From: Daphnia carinata
Lineage: Eukaryota; Arthropoda; Branchiopoda; Diplostraca; Daphniidae
Assembly (NCBI RefSeq): GCF_022539665.2
Contig: NC_081339.1
Span: 8,863,367 to 8,927,366, forward strand
Direction: 5' to 3'
DNA: 64,000 bases
Shown: one piece after another, positions 46,691 through 59,100 of the stretch
How positions within the stretch are numbered: position 1 is the stretch's first letter
How the letters are laid out: the number at the start of each line of letters is the position of its first letter
Notes under the pieces: generated by a model
Told to the model about the DNA's origin: nothing
Database searches by the model: none
Seen by the model: only the letters and a program-made list of their open reading frames with translations
Program-made: the position numbers and the translations under genes

Positions 46691-47588
46691 GGACTTGTCT
46701 AAGCTGTTTACTAGGACAGAAACCATACAAATTGTTTGTGGTTTTTACCCTGATGTTTGTATACAAAAACGATAACGAATAATCATGGCACAATACTCAC
46801 CCACTAAAATATCACGGTACATTCTTTTAAAGCAAAATTTTATCAAACCATTTACCCTATTTTGAAAAAAACGCAAAAAGTCGGCAAAAATTGCCTTAGA
46901 ACGTCGTAGTATTTGACCGATACTTTTCGATTTTGGTTCCATGTATAATCATGCTGTTGCATTATTTTTTTTGCACATAGCTTTTTTTTAAAACTGTAAT
47001 TGATTCGTACGCCATTGGTTATCAAGAATACATCTAACAAACGAGTTAAGCATACGAATCGTCAAACTCTTTCCAATGGATGTTTCTATATTTAGCATTT
47101 CAACGGATTTTTAAGAAATGCAAATTGCAAAGACAACGTCCAAAACATAAACTATCGCTACCATAATTCAAATCAAAGTTTTCCTAAGGAATCATTGATG
47201 CTTTTCGTCAAGCTACCGTCTAATGTTTTAATATCAACCTTTTTTTAGTAAAGCTATGATGTTGGAGATATATTTACTGCTCCTTCCATTGTTTCAGTTT
47301 TAGATCCCTTATTCATCCCCATGATAAGTTCAAAAAGAACCGAATGTCTCTCATATTTCTTCGATTAAACGTAGCTTCGCGTTTAATGAAAACCATATTC
47401 AATGCCATCTTGCTGTTCATTTTTCAAGTCAACTATCTTACAGAATATTAGCGTATGCTGAGTTGCGAAATCTCGTCATTCCGCTTAGTAATTCTCGAGT
47501 TTTCTCATCATTAAATCCTCAAGGAATATACTTTAATATAATCATTCAAATGGAAAAATTTACATAGTAAGGCATCATTAGACATCAG
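46691..47588. other. Upstream spacer of opsin F, end of repeat homology
   Basis: Matches the other upstream spacers, but with private changes near 47087, 47105, 47172, 47207, 47530 and 47541, and a shorter T-run at 46982. Homology stops after GACATCAG at 47588, short of the DIRS site. Confidence 0.75.
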
Positions 47589-49670
47589 ATCTAAAACATC
47601 ACGATAATATATCATATCATAATAGCAAACCGATATTAAATCAACTCAAACGCCTGAAAAGCTTTTGTCTACATTGGATTGCCCCCCCCCCCCCCTGACT
47701 AAAGGTAAAAGTAAGACAGTCGCTTTCATCATTACTGTGTGTGAGACGGTAAACTACAAATAAAAGTGTACAAAGTTAAAAGTTCCACAAAGTGAAAAAC
47801 AAAACAGGCAGTGCAAGAGAGACCCCTCCTGCTTTTCAGATGGCAACGTGGGAACGATTACAATAGTTATGGCATGGGTATTTCAAATTTTTCAAGCTTA
47901 TTTTCCTTGCCCAAGCACATTTAGAAATAGATTCATTTCTTTTGACGAGAGGATTTTTGAAAAATTATGCAAAAGTCTGTAGTAAAACGTTAGGGCAACA
48001 TGGAGGGTAGTTTTGATACTGTCCATTCGTTATAGTTTTTTTTAATCGAAATAATGCAGGAGAGGCTTTTCTTCAAATGTTTATAGGTAGGCCTACTTCC
48101 AAATAACAGCGGAAAAACCTTTCATCACAACCACCTCTACTGATCGCCTAAATCCTGCTGAAAAAAAACAAGCACACACTTTCTTTTTTCATTAACTATC
48201 GGCCTGTCATGCCACATCTAATTCCACGCGTAAGGAAGAAGCAGTTTTCATCATTAATGTCACAACCCGCTGATACCACACGCTCACGAAGCCATCAGAA
48301 AACCCATCAGGAAAACCATGAAAAAAAAAATCCAGGCTAATGCCCTGTCTGTGCACTACGTGCTCGCCAATATCCCGATTATCAAACACGGTACTATTGT
48401 TCAATTGTCGAATCAACCACCAAGGGCGGGGGAAATTCCAACTAAAAATTCTTACTTGGCTCAAAACAGGTTATTCAAGTTGGAAATGCACCTCATTCAA
48501 AAAAAATTAAAACTGGTACAAGGTATGGTAGAGACACCACAAGACAGCGGGCCCCTGATTTAGCCATCTGTGAGGGAAAACGGAATTTTCGCGGCGATCT
48601 GCAGAGGTCCCTGAGAGCCCATATTACATTGTGTAGATCATTCATGCATTCTTCCTAGAAAAATAAGGTATTTAAAAAAAAACGAAGTCTTCTGCCGTCG
48701 TCTACGTTCAAAGTTGCCTACAGCCAAATATATTGCACGCCCATCCAGCATGAATCCTTCTCATTTGAAGCCGACAAAAATTGTTGCTGTCCATCTTTCA
48801 TGAAATATTGCAGTGGGTGTTTAAAAAAATCGCCGAGCGTGAAACCTACCTTCAGTGTTTTTGTAAAAAAAACCTAGCAATGTGTCACATATGGATTGCA
48901 ATTCACGAGTATTTCGATGACTTTGCTTTACCGCGTCCAAACTGAAAAAAAAAACGAAGACAAACAAGGGTACCATGAAAAAGTCAGTATATTGCCGGAG
49001 AAACGAGAGGCGACCCATTTGATTTTGCGAAAAATGATGCGCAGCCCATAAATGCATGTGTTGGTTAGTTAAGTGTTATAATACTTGATTCAGCGGGAAG
49101 TGACTCTTTTAGAGCTCATGGTAGAACAAGAAAACGAGGTGTAGTAGTCTATCCAAGAAGTGTAACAGCTATTGCAAATGTCAAGAGGAAACGCTAAAAA
49201 ACTTGGTATCAAACATTTTGTACGTTGCAAATTTTCAAAATATATATAAATTTGGTATGCACTTCAAGAGATACAGCACATGTTTCCTTATTAATCCCAC
49301 ACACTTTGATAGAGACAAAAACAGCATACAGTGAAACGTGTTCCAATGAAACCTAAGAAATTGTTACTTTCCGATGTCAACGATTCAATCACGCCTGCTG
49401 AAAAGGCGTAGAGTAAAGGTCGGTAGTTATTCTGGTTATAACAGATTTCATAGATGAACAAGCCATGGCCAACAGCGGAATTCGTCGTTGGTTTACGGTG
49501 ACAGTTTCAGCGATTGACAGTTGATCGTTTTTCGGTTAATTTTGTATGGAGCACACCTTTTTATGAAACGGTCATCTTGAATGCAGATGGAACGTGGCGT
49601 TTGTGAATTGGTGAGTACTTTCGATAGAGGCAGTATTATATAGTTTTTCACATCCTTATGATGCTTTGAA
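47589..49670. other. Intergenic, opsin F to Calx
   Basis: Single-copy AT-rich sequence with a 14-C run at 47682-47695. It probably includes the Calx 3' UTR at its right end. Short open frames show no domain. No transposon was recognised. Confidence 0.5.
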
Positions 49671-52600
49671 TTAAAAGCCTTTTATGTGTCCGTATGTCTC
49701 TAGAGATGAGAGAATCACGTAAGCCATCCACAGGGCCACGAGAAAGATGGCTGAAGCGTAACGAGTTCCAAGAGGTCCTCCTAACTCTCCACGGCCACAC
49801 GCAGCCGAGCATCTGCGTAAAGAAATTGTGTAAAATTTTTCCTTCTTTTTTCCAAAGAGAAAAATTAGCGGGAGGAATGGAAGCATGGCCTCACCTCCTT
49901 ATTACGAGTAGCGCTAACGACAGAACGGCAGTGATAGTAAAAATGGTGATTGAAAATCCAAGACTTCCGGCTTCCACCTTAAATTCGGCTCCCTAAATTA
50001 TTTGCAGAATGGGAACTTTGTTATCTATCCGTATTTTATTGAATTTAAATTATTTTTTTTTTCTTTTAATTTCTAGTTCGTTACCTTTGAAGCATGGTAT
50101 ATGCTTGCGATCAGCCAAGGTAATCCAAGGCCAAGAAACACGTTGACGGAATTACTTCCGGTAACATTTCCAATAGCGTTATCGGCATATTTCTCATTCA
50201 TTGCAGCAGCCCGACTTGCAAAAAGATCCGGAAGAGATGTTCCCAGTGCAACAAAAGTGATAGCTGCCCAATGTAGGAATCAATCAGCCAATTTATTCAA
50301 ATAAATCAGTTTCATCTTTCTTTCTGAACTGTTGTAACGAGAACCACAACATACCGGTGACGGCGTCATCAAGTCCAACGAGACATCCGAAAATGCTGGC
50401 CAGGTCTCCAACGATTGCTGTGAGGGCGCCAATGACAGCCAACGAAACAAAGAACGACAGCCAGCCGCCCCAAATTCCCGCTGGCGGAACTAACGCAAAT
50501 ATCAGCTACGATAAAAAAGATGATTAATTCTTCTTCTGGTTGTGCTGGTTGATATTTTGAAACATTCAAACCTTCCATCCAAAAGTCAAGAAGTGCATAA
50601 CGTAGTCCGACGTAGTGGCATTCTCAATATCGCCTCCGTTTACATTCATAGCCTATATTGATTATGAAGTATTATACGATTATGTCTTATATTAGCTTCA
50701 ATATAAGGCTAAGTAATAATGTCATTACATCCTTTATCTGGCTGGTCCAAGTATTGTGGTGCACTTCCAACGAGTCCACGTTAGCTGTAGTCATATCCGC
50801 TAGACGATTCAATACCGAGTTGAATTCTGTGATACAAAAGAGGGTGTAATAGAAGCATAAATTTTTTTTTGAGCAAGCTACTTGCAAGAACTATGAGAAA
50901 TGCTAACCTTCATCGTTCGTGATAGTAACGGCCAACTTCGTGATAGATCCTAGAACAGCTCCACCAGTAGGATCGGTTAATTCTACCTCGAAGCATTCGT
51001 CTTTGTCCGGTAACATGTCATTCGAAATTGGAATTTCGATAACACGTTTCATCTAATCAAAATAAACCGGTAATGTCGCAGTCTAATCATCCCTTTTTGT
51101 TATGTTGCATCGGTTTTCGGACACTGGAGGTTATGAGCGTTTTTGGCTACAGTGCTTAAATGACGTACGTACCTCAGCATGCTTAAACACCAGTTTGCCT
51201 TCACCTCCGATGTAGCCCTTACCACTGATGGCGTTTTTGTCTGTGTGAAAGAATAAGTGAACGTCACGGCTTTATATTGCTAATTTTTTTTTTCTTTACA
51301 AATTGATTGAATCCAGATTCAATCAATTTGTAAGAAGATGTTCAAATGACTCACCAATAGTACGCCAGTGGACACTCACTTCGCCGTCAGCACCATTTTT
51401 ACGCAGCACAGGTATTTGAGCTACACCCACAGATTCTTTAACTAAAATGCCTCGTTCTTCAAAAGTAATGGTACCAGGATCTATTACAATAAATGAGAGA
51501 ATAAACGTTTGCGTTACGCTCTTTGTACAGAGAAAAACCACCAGCGTTGTGGTGTATGATGGGTTTTTCTTTTGTTTGTTGACTGACCATCATCGTTTAG
51601 AACAGTAACTTCCATGATGGAAATGCGTCCTAGCGCTACATCCTGCTGCTTCGACGTTCTGGTCCCAGTTAAGCTTAGTTTCAAATAGAACTGCTCGTCC
51701 GGTTCGTATTGAGTATCATCCAAGATCTCCACCATTACCTGCGTCAGCAAATAGGCATATTATTACAATGTTTTTTCACTGTAGAAAAAAGAAGCAGTAG
51801 TTAACAATTAAATACTTGGTATTCCAACTTACCTGTTTCTCAACTTCGTTGGCCTCGAAAACAACCATTTGATTGAGAGCAACGAAATCTTCTCCTCCCA
51901 CAGCACTACCATCAATGGTTTCGACTCTGAAATAAAAATAATGAAAAGGCGTAAACATTTAGATATTTTTTTTTGCGTCACATTTTACATCATAAAGTTG
52001 TTAGAGAGTAACGACCGAAAGCTATTACCTGACAGACACGGAGTTATCCGTTTTGCCGTGGCGCACGATTGTGATGGGAAATCTGCCGACGCTTTCGGGC
52101 ACTGTAAAAAAAAAATAAAATGAACCATTTCGCCATATAAAAAGATGGAACGAAAACACGTTTTTCGTGAGCTACAGCCGGTACATGCTTCACTTTATTT
52201 TTATTATAATTGTTTTTTTGTTTTTTAAGTTATATGATTGATGGTACGTGCATTTATAAGGGTCTTACCTGCACAGGCAATTGCATGGAATTCGATGGTT
52301 GCTTTGTTCTTCGGGGTGGTCTCGATCAACGGGCCAAGGCTGTCAGCATCCGGGTGCTCATTGATGGCATCATAAACCTTCGTTACCACCAAACAAAAGA
52401 AAGGCATAAGAAAAATGATGAAATGAAAAGAAATGTGTCAAAAAATATATCATCCCAAATGGGTTGCGCTTCGTGGCTCTAAAGCCCTTGGCTCAATTCA
52501 ACATCGAAACCAAAGTGAATGAACTCACATAACACAAGCAAAAATTATAACAAATACGGCAGCATTTCCAAAATTAGCAAAACAGTCACTTAAATCATAA

Positions 52601-55600
52601 ACAGGCAAAATCTATAGGCTACTAAGAACTGAATTGTGCGAATCCATGCCGACGTGTGTGAATGAAAGTTATAATTATTGTAAGCTCATAGAAATCAGCC
52701 GACGATTCCAATGAGATGAGGAAATCGTTATTTTAACCTGTTTCGCCAAAACTTGAGATGCGTCTAACTCCCGATCGCATGGCACAATATATTTTTAGTA
52801 AAAAAAAAAATAATAGCAAACGTTAGAATTTTACTTTTTTTTCAAATAGCACATATTAGGCTTCCACATAACGACATTTGCAACGTCGTCGAATTCTTTA
52901 AGAAAAGGAAAGAGTTTGCACTAAGTCAGTAATCGATAAAGAAAACCTTTCTGTGCAGAACGTGGTCATCCAGTAATATGAACAGCACGTTAAGTTAATG
53001 TGATTTTTCCGATTTCTATTGGATCACACTACAGCATTTTGAAAAGCTTCACGAAAATATATATATATACATTAACGGAAGGGAAGTCTGTTGGTTGCAT
53101 TTTAAAGAAACGCTTTCGCCTTCATCGGTTGAGCCTATCTTGTCACTAATCCACCAAAATAACACTCTTAACACGCAAGAGAATTAAACTGAAAATAACA
53201 TGTTTTCTTGTCATCATCTAACATGCAACGAGCAGCTTTGTGGGAAACACACGAAACAATCGTTCTTCTTTTTTTTTTCTCTTGAATTTCCGAAGATTCA
53301 AGCTGTGTCACACTATAAACATGCAAATGAACTCCTGGTAGTAACACAGTACCTTCAACGTATTTTGATCCTTTTGTGTACGCTTCGTTTAGCGTCGCGT
53401 TTGCATTTCAGGGAAAAGACAAACCAATGGAAAGTATGTATGCTTGTTGACCAATGCAAACAACAAATTATGCAGTTTACAGATCGTATGGATATGTGAA
53501 AGACAATATCGGTGTATACGGTGCTTGCCAAGCACGCTATACATATATACCCGTCAAGTTGGTGTTTACAGCTTACTTAGGCAACGAAAGTTCTCGCATG
53601 ACGTTTTTTTTTCAAACTTTAACAGAACGAGTTCGTTCAAACTAGTATCTTTAAATTGCTGATTGACGTTAAACATTGGAAAACGAAGGGTTCCCGTTGC
53701 TTAATAAAGCTATTATTTATGTGAATAAGTTTAGATATACCTCTTTGAGTTTGATGCTAAGTTGGGGCTGAACTTTCTTGCTGCCGGAGAAAACACGAGT
53801 TGCTCCAATTCGGTACCAGGCTCGCGAATGCTCCTTGCTCGTGATAAGCCTGAAGTTTTTTGCACAAATCGAAATTTGGTATCAATCGTTGTTTCTTTTT
53901 CATTAATCTACCTAAAACAAGAAAAATCAAACTTACTTGTATGCGGCCAATTTAGCGGCGTCTTCTCCAGTGAGACCCATACGTGTAGCTTGTCGGACCC
54001 ATTTGGCTAACTCGTTGGGATCAACCTGTCCATCTTTGGTGAGAGTGAGTCCTTCCACCATGGCTTCCACTGTGTTTACACGCAGGACACGACGCGTCAA
54101 GTAAGGCGATGGATCATGTCACGCAACGCATGCATTTCAGGGTGGCACACCATTGTATCGGGGTTTTATATAATAGGTGAGCAGCGGGTGTTTATGCACC
54201 CCATAGTAGGAAAACCATCGATCACGGGCGAAATCACGAAGAATAAACAGCGCCTTGCATGTGTCGCGAACGAATGGGATGGAGTACCCATGACGAACGA
54301 CATGAAGGGTTGGGGCGAGAGAAATATTGTACCGAACACGAAGAGAGTTGAGGTGTTTCCGCAGCCACACAGTCGTCATTCAATAAGATACAGTTCGGAT
54401 GTGGGGCAAGAATCAAACAGAAAGAAAAAAAAAGAAGAAAAACAAAAAGAAAACAAGGTGAATATCATGTCCCATAAGTGTGCATAATAGAGGTCATTCC
54501 AAAAGTTGTTTTTGCATTCTCATTATGCCAACCAATCATTTGCTGATCGGCCATAATGTAAAACAACCTCGCCTTATCTTAGATATAGATACAAACGAAA
54601 TGTGCAGCAAGCCGAAAAAAATAGGTTAAACGAAATGGTGCAGAGCATTCGCAAGACAAACGCTTTTAAGTAAAAAGTTGGTTTAAAAAATAACAATAGA
54701 GCTGCTTTTGTTTTACGATTAAGATTGTTAAACACGTGAGGAACAGATTTTGCAACAGCTGCTATCGCACTCAACAACAGCACCAAGGAATATTCCGATC
54801 ATCCAAAAGTGAAAGACGGTGCGTTTGAAACCGAAAACATTAAGTAAAAGCGACGGAATCACAGATTACGAAATAATCAATTGAATTTTTTTTTTGTGGA
54901 AATAGAAGTCAAAAGCATCAAACCTGCTCGACCAACCCCCCAAAAAATTACGCGATTTTTGCGGAAAGGGAGCCGGCAACATCGAATGCCTGACACAGAA
55001 GCTGGCCGTGTTATATACTGATGCCGTCAGTGAAGTTATACGTAATGCGTATATAGCGCCAGAACGAGATAAGTGGGCCAAGTTGGAATCACAGAACGAA
55101 CTTACACTCACCCGGCTGGATGGAACCAAGCTCGATTTGCTTGCCGTTTGCGGTCGCGGCGCTTACGCGTGACTTATTCCACGGGAATCCTTTGTCGGCC
55201 AGATACGCCAGGTAGACCAAGATGGGGAATAGTAGGAAAGTGACGACTGCCTCCCAAATTTCAACCTAATGAGGAAGACAAACGAATGGTAGGAAAATGT
55301 GATAGAGTTGAATGCAATATCGGCTGGGTGTACCACATTTTTACTGACGCCCATCAAGACGAAGATTAACCAGAGGTAAGCCAATATGCTGAAAACGGCA
55401 GTGATTGCGAAGACTCGTAGTCCTTCATTTGAACAAATAATCAATGAAATCAAATCATAAATAAAATAAATAGACTGTTTTTTGGTTGATTTGTAAGATT
55501 GCCAGCAGTAACAGGACGCATGAGAAATGGCAGGTTAACCTTTGATTTGGCGTGATTCGACACCAGGAATAGCAGCAACGCAGACCGCGCTAATACCCAT

Positions 55601-56161
55601 CAAATTGAAGGCAGCTGAACCAACAATTGTGCCTGGTCCCAACGAACCGGATTCAAAGTTGTTCCCAACAATCTCTATTATATAAAAAAATAGAATTCAT
55701 GTATAGGATTAGAATATGTAGATCATGAATACAAAATGTGCAATCATACCTATGATAGACAGGAGGATTTCGGGTGCCGAGGAGCCTAGGGCCATTAGCG
55801 TCAAATTGGCCACTGTGTCGTTCCAGATGCGCACCTCAATTACTTCGGGTTCCTGAGAATCACCTCTCGACAGATACACCTACTTGTGCGCATCCATTTT
55901 TATGAAGTGATTCCGTAAAAGATGGCGTGATGTAAGGAGAAAGACATGAGTACTACTCACTTTACGGGTTGTGGAAGTGATTTTCTCGATGGCGCCCATA
56001 AAGATGTCGGCGATGATGGCCACGCCCATGAAGCAGTACAGCAAGCCAAATAAGTAGAGAAACGCTCGCACCTCGATCGACCACGTAAACTCGCTGATCA
56101 GCGGTAAGATCAACGCATGCGAGCAGGTATAGTCATCCAACGTCCCATTGTTTGGCGTCAT
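49671..56161 (-). CDS. Calx: Na+/Ca2+ exchanger (NCX), 20 coding exons
   Basis: Plasma-membrane antiporter that exports Ca2+ against Na+ entry. Exons: 55961-56161, 55750-55879, 55540-55674, 55334-55422, 55112-55265, 53937-54069, 53741-53849, 52269-52377, 52029-52101, 51833-51926, 51588-51738, 51355-51480, 51173-51240, 50908-51052, 50729-50826, 50572-50652, 50355-50505, 50085-50263, 49895-49992, 49671-49812. They total 2466 nt, 821 residues, in phase throughout. Motifs: alpha-1 repeat with GSSAPE at 99-104; XIP-like [11 protein letters not shown] near 290; two Calx-beta domains ending in NDDD near 459 and NDE near 575; alpha-2 repeat with GTSLPD at 690-695; C-terminal YGHIKGF. The ATG at 56161 has a TGA three codons upstream in frame. 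No signal peptide is seen, so an upstream alternative start is possible. It is somewhat shorter than Drosophila Calx. Confidence 0.92.
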
Positions 56162-59100
56162 TTTTTCTCAGAAAGCACTACCTTCAAAATATTCATAAGT
56201 GAAAATATTTTTTAAAAAACATACATTCAAACAACCTAACGCCAATTATTTTATTATTAAGGCATGACCAACATAAGCTTCAGTGTTGGTTGTAAAACAA
56301 AAATGCCGTTAAGCGGTCTTCGTTTAAGTATGGTTTGACCATGAAAAACTCGTTCCCGTAAAATACCCCGCGTCTCATTGATAACAAACTTTTTTATCCC
56401 GCGGGACACGTGATGATGATATTCGGGTGTTTTACAGCGTAACCGTAACCTTACGTGTTTCACAGGAAGGGAGAAAAAAAAATATGATGGAAGAGTTTCA
56501 ACGGAATGTAAAAAGTCCGACGATGGAGTGTTTTGCTTTCAAGTTGCCAGGTGCGCGAGAACCCAGCACTAGGAACGCAGAGCTAATACAAGGCCATAGA
56601 ACGAACGTCCCCGCGTACATCAGGTGCTATTTTCCGTCCTCGTGTGACGATGTTATTTTTCGTCTTCCCTTTTTTTTCTTTTTCTTTTTTTTTTTAGATT
56701 TCAGGGCCAAAGTTTTTTGGAATAGAAAGGGCGGTAGAGAAACGAACTAGCAATCAGTAGGCAAGGCAACCATCTGTACCGGCGTCATGCCAGATGCCGT
56801 CAGATTTCCATATTAAGCCTCTATATGTATATACGGTGTATACAATGCTGAATGGGTATCCTTTACTACTAATCGATGTGAATCCGAGTACAATTGAACT
56901 GGCTAGGTCTGAAAATACCGATGGTCTACTTTGAAATAAAAACTTCTGTACATCTCCATGGATACTGTGGCCTCGTCATGATTAATAATGAACGTCTACT
57001 TTCGATCCCTGCCGTCACTACTGGCCGGCGGAGAGGTGATGTCATGTCTCAACACGAACATCCTTCACCGCAGCACAGACTATTTCATTGTATTATTCGC
57101 ACACCAAAGACGAGGTCTGTGCTAGGTGCAAACCTGGCGTGAAATTTTGAAAACAAAAACAAAACAAAAAATGAAGAGGAAAAAAAAGGAACTAGAAAAT
57201 GGGTGTTTCTGCATGACAGCGGCTTTTCTCACGCTCAAAACAGGAAAAAAAAAGTCGATGCCAAGTTATTAACAAATGCCATCGTGTGACAGTAACCACT
57301 CTTCCAGATTGGGTCGAAGAATGAAAGCATTTCAAATTTTTCTCGAACAGCAACCACTTTCAATTTGGCTTGTCGCTTAGACGTGTGATGCGAAACAGAA
57401 TGGAACCAACAAATCCATGTGTTGCCTACCGTTCGTCGCATTAATGGGCTCCATTTCCTTTAAAAGCACAACTATTTTTGTTTTAATGATCGATTTCAGA
57501 GGAAAAATGGCTTCACACACACAAAACAAACGTTCGCTTTTAAATTAGTTTTTTATCCTGGTTTTCACATAGCAAAAAAAAAAAAAACAGAAAAAAAACA
57601 AGCGTCGTGTGGGAAAGGTTGCCGCTGACTGTTCGAGCAAAGAAAAACAGTGTGAGGGCGTTACCAACGTCCAATTGATTTCACAAAACAACCGTTACTA
57701 TTTTGTTATTGTCAATTCGATTTTCCCTAATTCTGCGTTCGTCGGCCAACTAAAAAAAAGACGGGGAAAGAGATAGGGCGGCTTTTACCTGCTGGTCGAA
57801 ATGAGTGAGGCTGCAGCAGGTTGAAACGAGTTGGTTGGGAGGGCAGCGAGAAAAGATTAGGCAACAACGGAACGACTCGGCGTTCGCAACCAGACTGCTG
57901 TTCGCTCTGTCGTGGCTGCTACACCAATTCCCGAGGGGGCTGGCAAATATGAACCGAGTCTCAACACGTTTCTTCGCTCGCCGGATGTTCAAATGAAATG
58001 TACTACATTGGCCATTTTAACTCTGATTCAAACTTAAACAACGAGATATCGATTTCTTGAATGCTAACTGTCTCAGAACCTGTTTCACGGCGGCGGCGAT
58101 TTTTTTAACTTACGACGTTTCATTTTCAAGGTTAAAAAAAAAGATTGGGGGTTAATTCATCTTATAGTTTCAACAATTTGTTATTTGAGGTTTACGATAT
58201 TTGTGTTAGTTTTCTGTATTTGGAGTCCCCGTCCATATAAGAATGGCGACTTGTTCTTGCGACTCAGCACCACAACAGCAGCTACGAGGAAAAAAGAAAT
58301 GCCATCAAAATATCAGATGCCCTGCGGGATAGTGTGAACTTTCCCGTTCGCCCGTGCGTTTCAGACTTCTGCATGATATGGGGAGAGGGAGGGGAACGAA
58401 GGTAGAAATAAAATAGAAAACGAGTTTTGTACGGTCAGGTGACCATGCTGTGTAGGTGGTGAAGTAATAAAAACGTCTGTGTGCCGCGTGGACGCTTCTG
58501 CACTTGCCAAGTATTTTTTGATTCGGCCTTACCGTTAAGACTACTAGATACGACATAGAAACCAATCAATAGTTAAAATACGATGATCCTGCTGTTCTTT
58601 TGCTTAGTTCTGCTGTTCAGAAAACTTGTGTCGTGTTTACCTCTTTTGTCATTGTCTCTTGTCGATAGCTTTGAACCCAAGGCTCATAAATCGAACCAGC
58701 GTTGCCTTTGTCTAAATGCTACATGCTTTCCAAGTTGCAGTCCTGCATGTACGTCATTTCGATTCACCATTAGTTTCTTATCTCTACAACCGAATTTAAT
58801 TACTAGTTCTGTTAGTTTGCAATTCTAAATAGCTGAGATTTATCAACAGAATAACAAAAAAATTTTAAACCTACGATGCTGTCGCGTGTGGGCGTCGTGC
58901 AGCGCCTCACTCAAGGACACGGCCACAAAAGACTGAACGTGAATCATCATTGAGGCCTATTCTTCCACCTTGCCTGCAGCTAATCCGACTCGGTTGCTTT
59001 TTGTTCTCTTCGTCAAGCGCCTCATCCGCCGCGTGTGCATTCCATTGGAGCGTATGTAATGGCACATTTCGTGTATGCCGTGTGCGAGAGGAGTGGCAAT

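Noticed and set aside
47682-47695. Run of 14 C
   Set aside because: A simple homopolymer, also prone to sequencing error. No structure around it.
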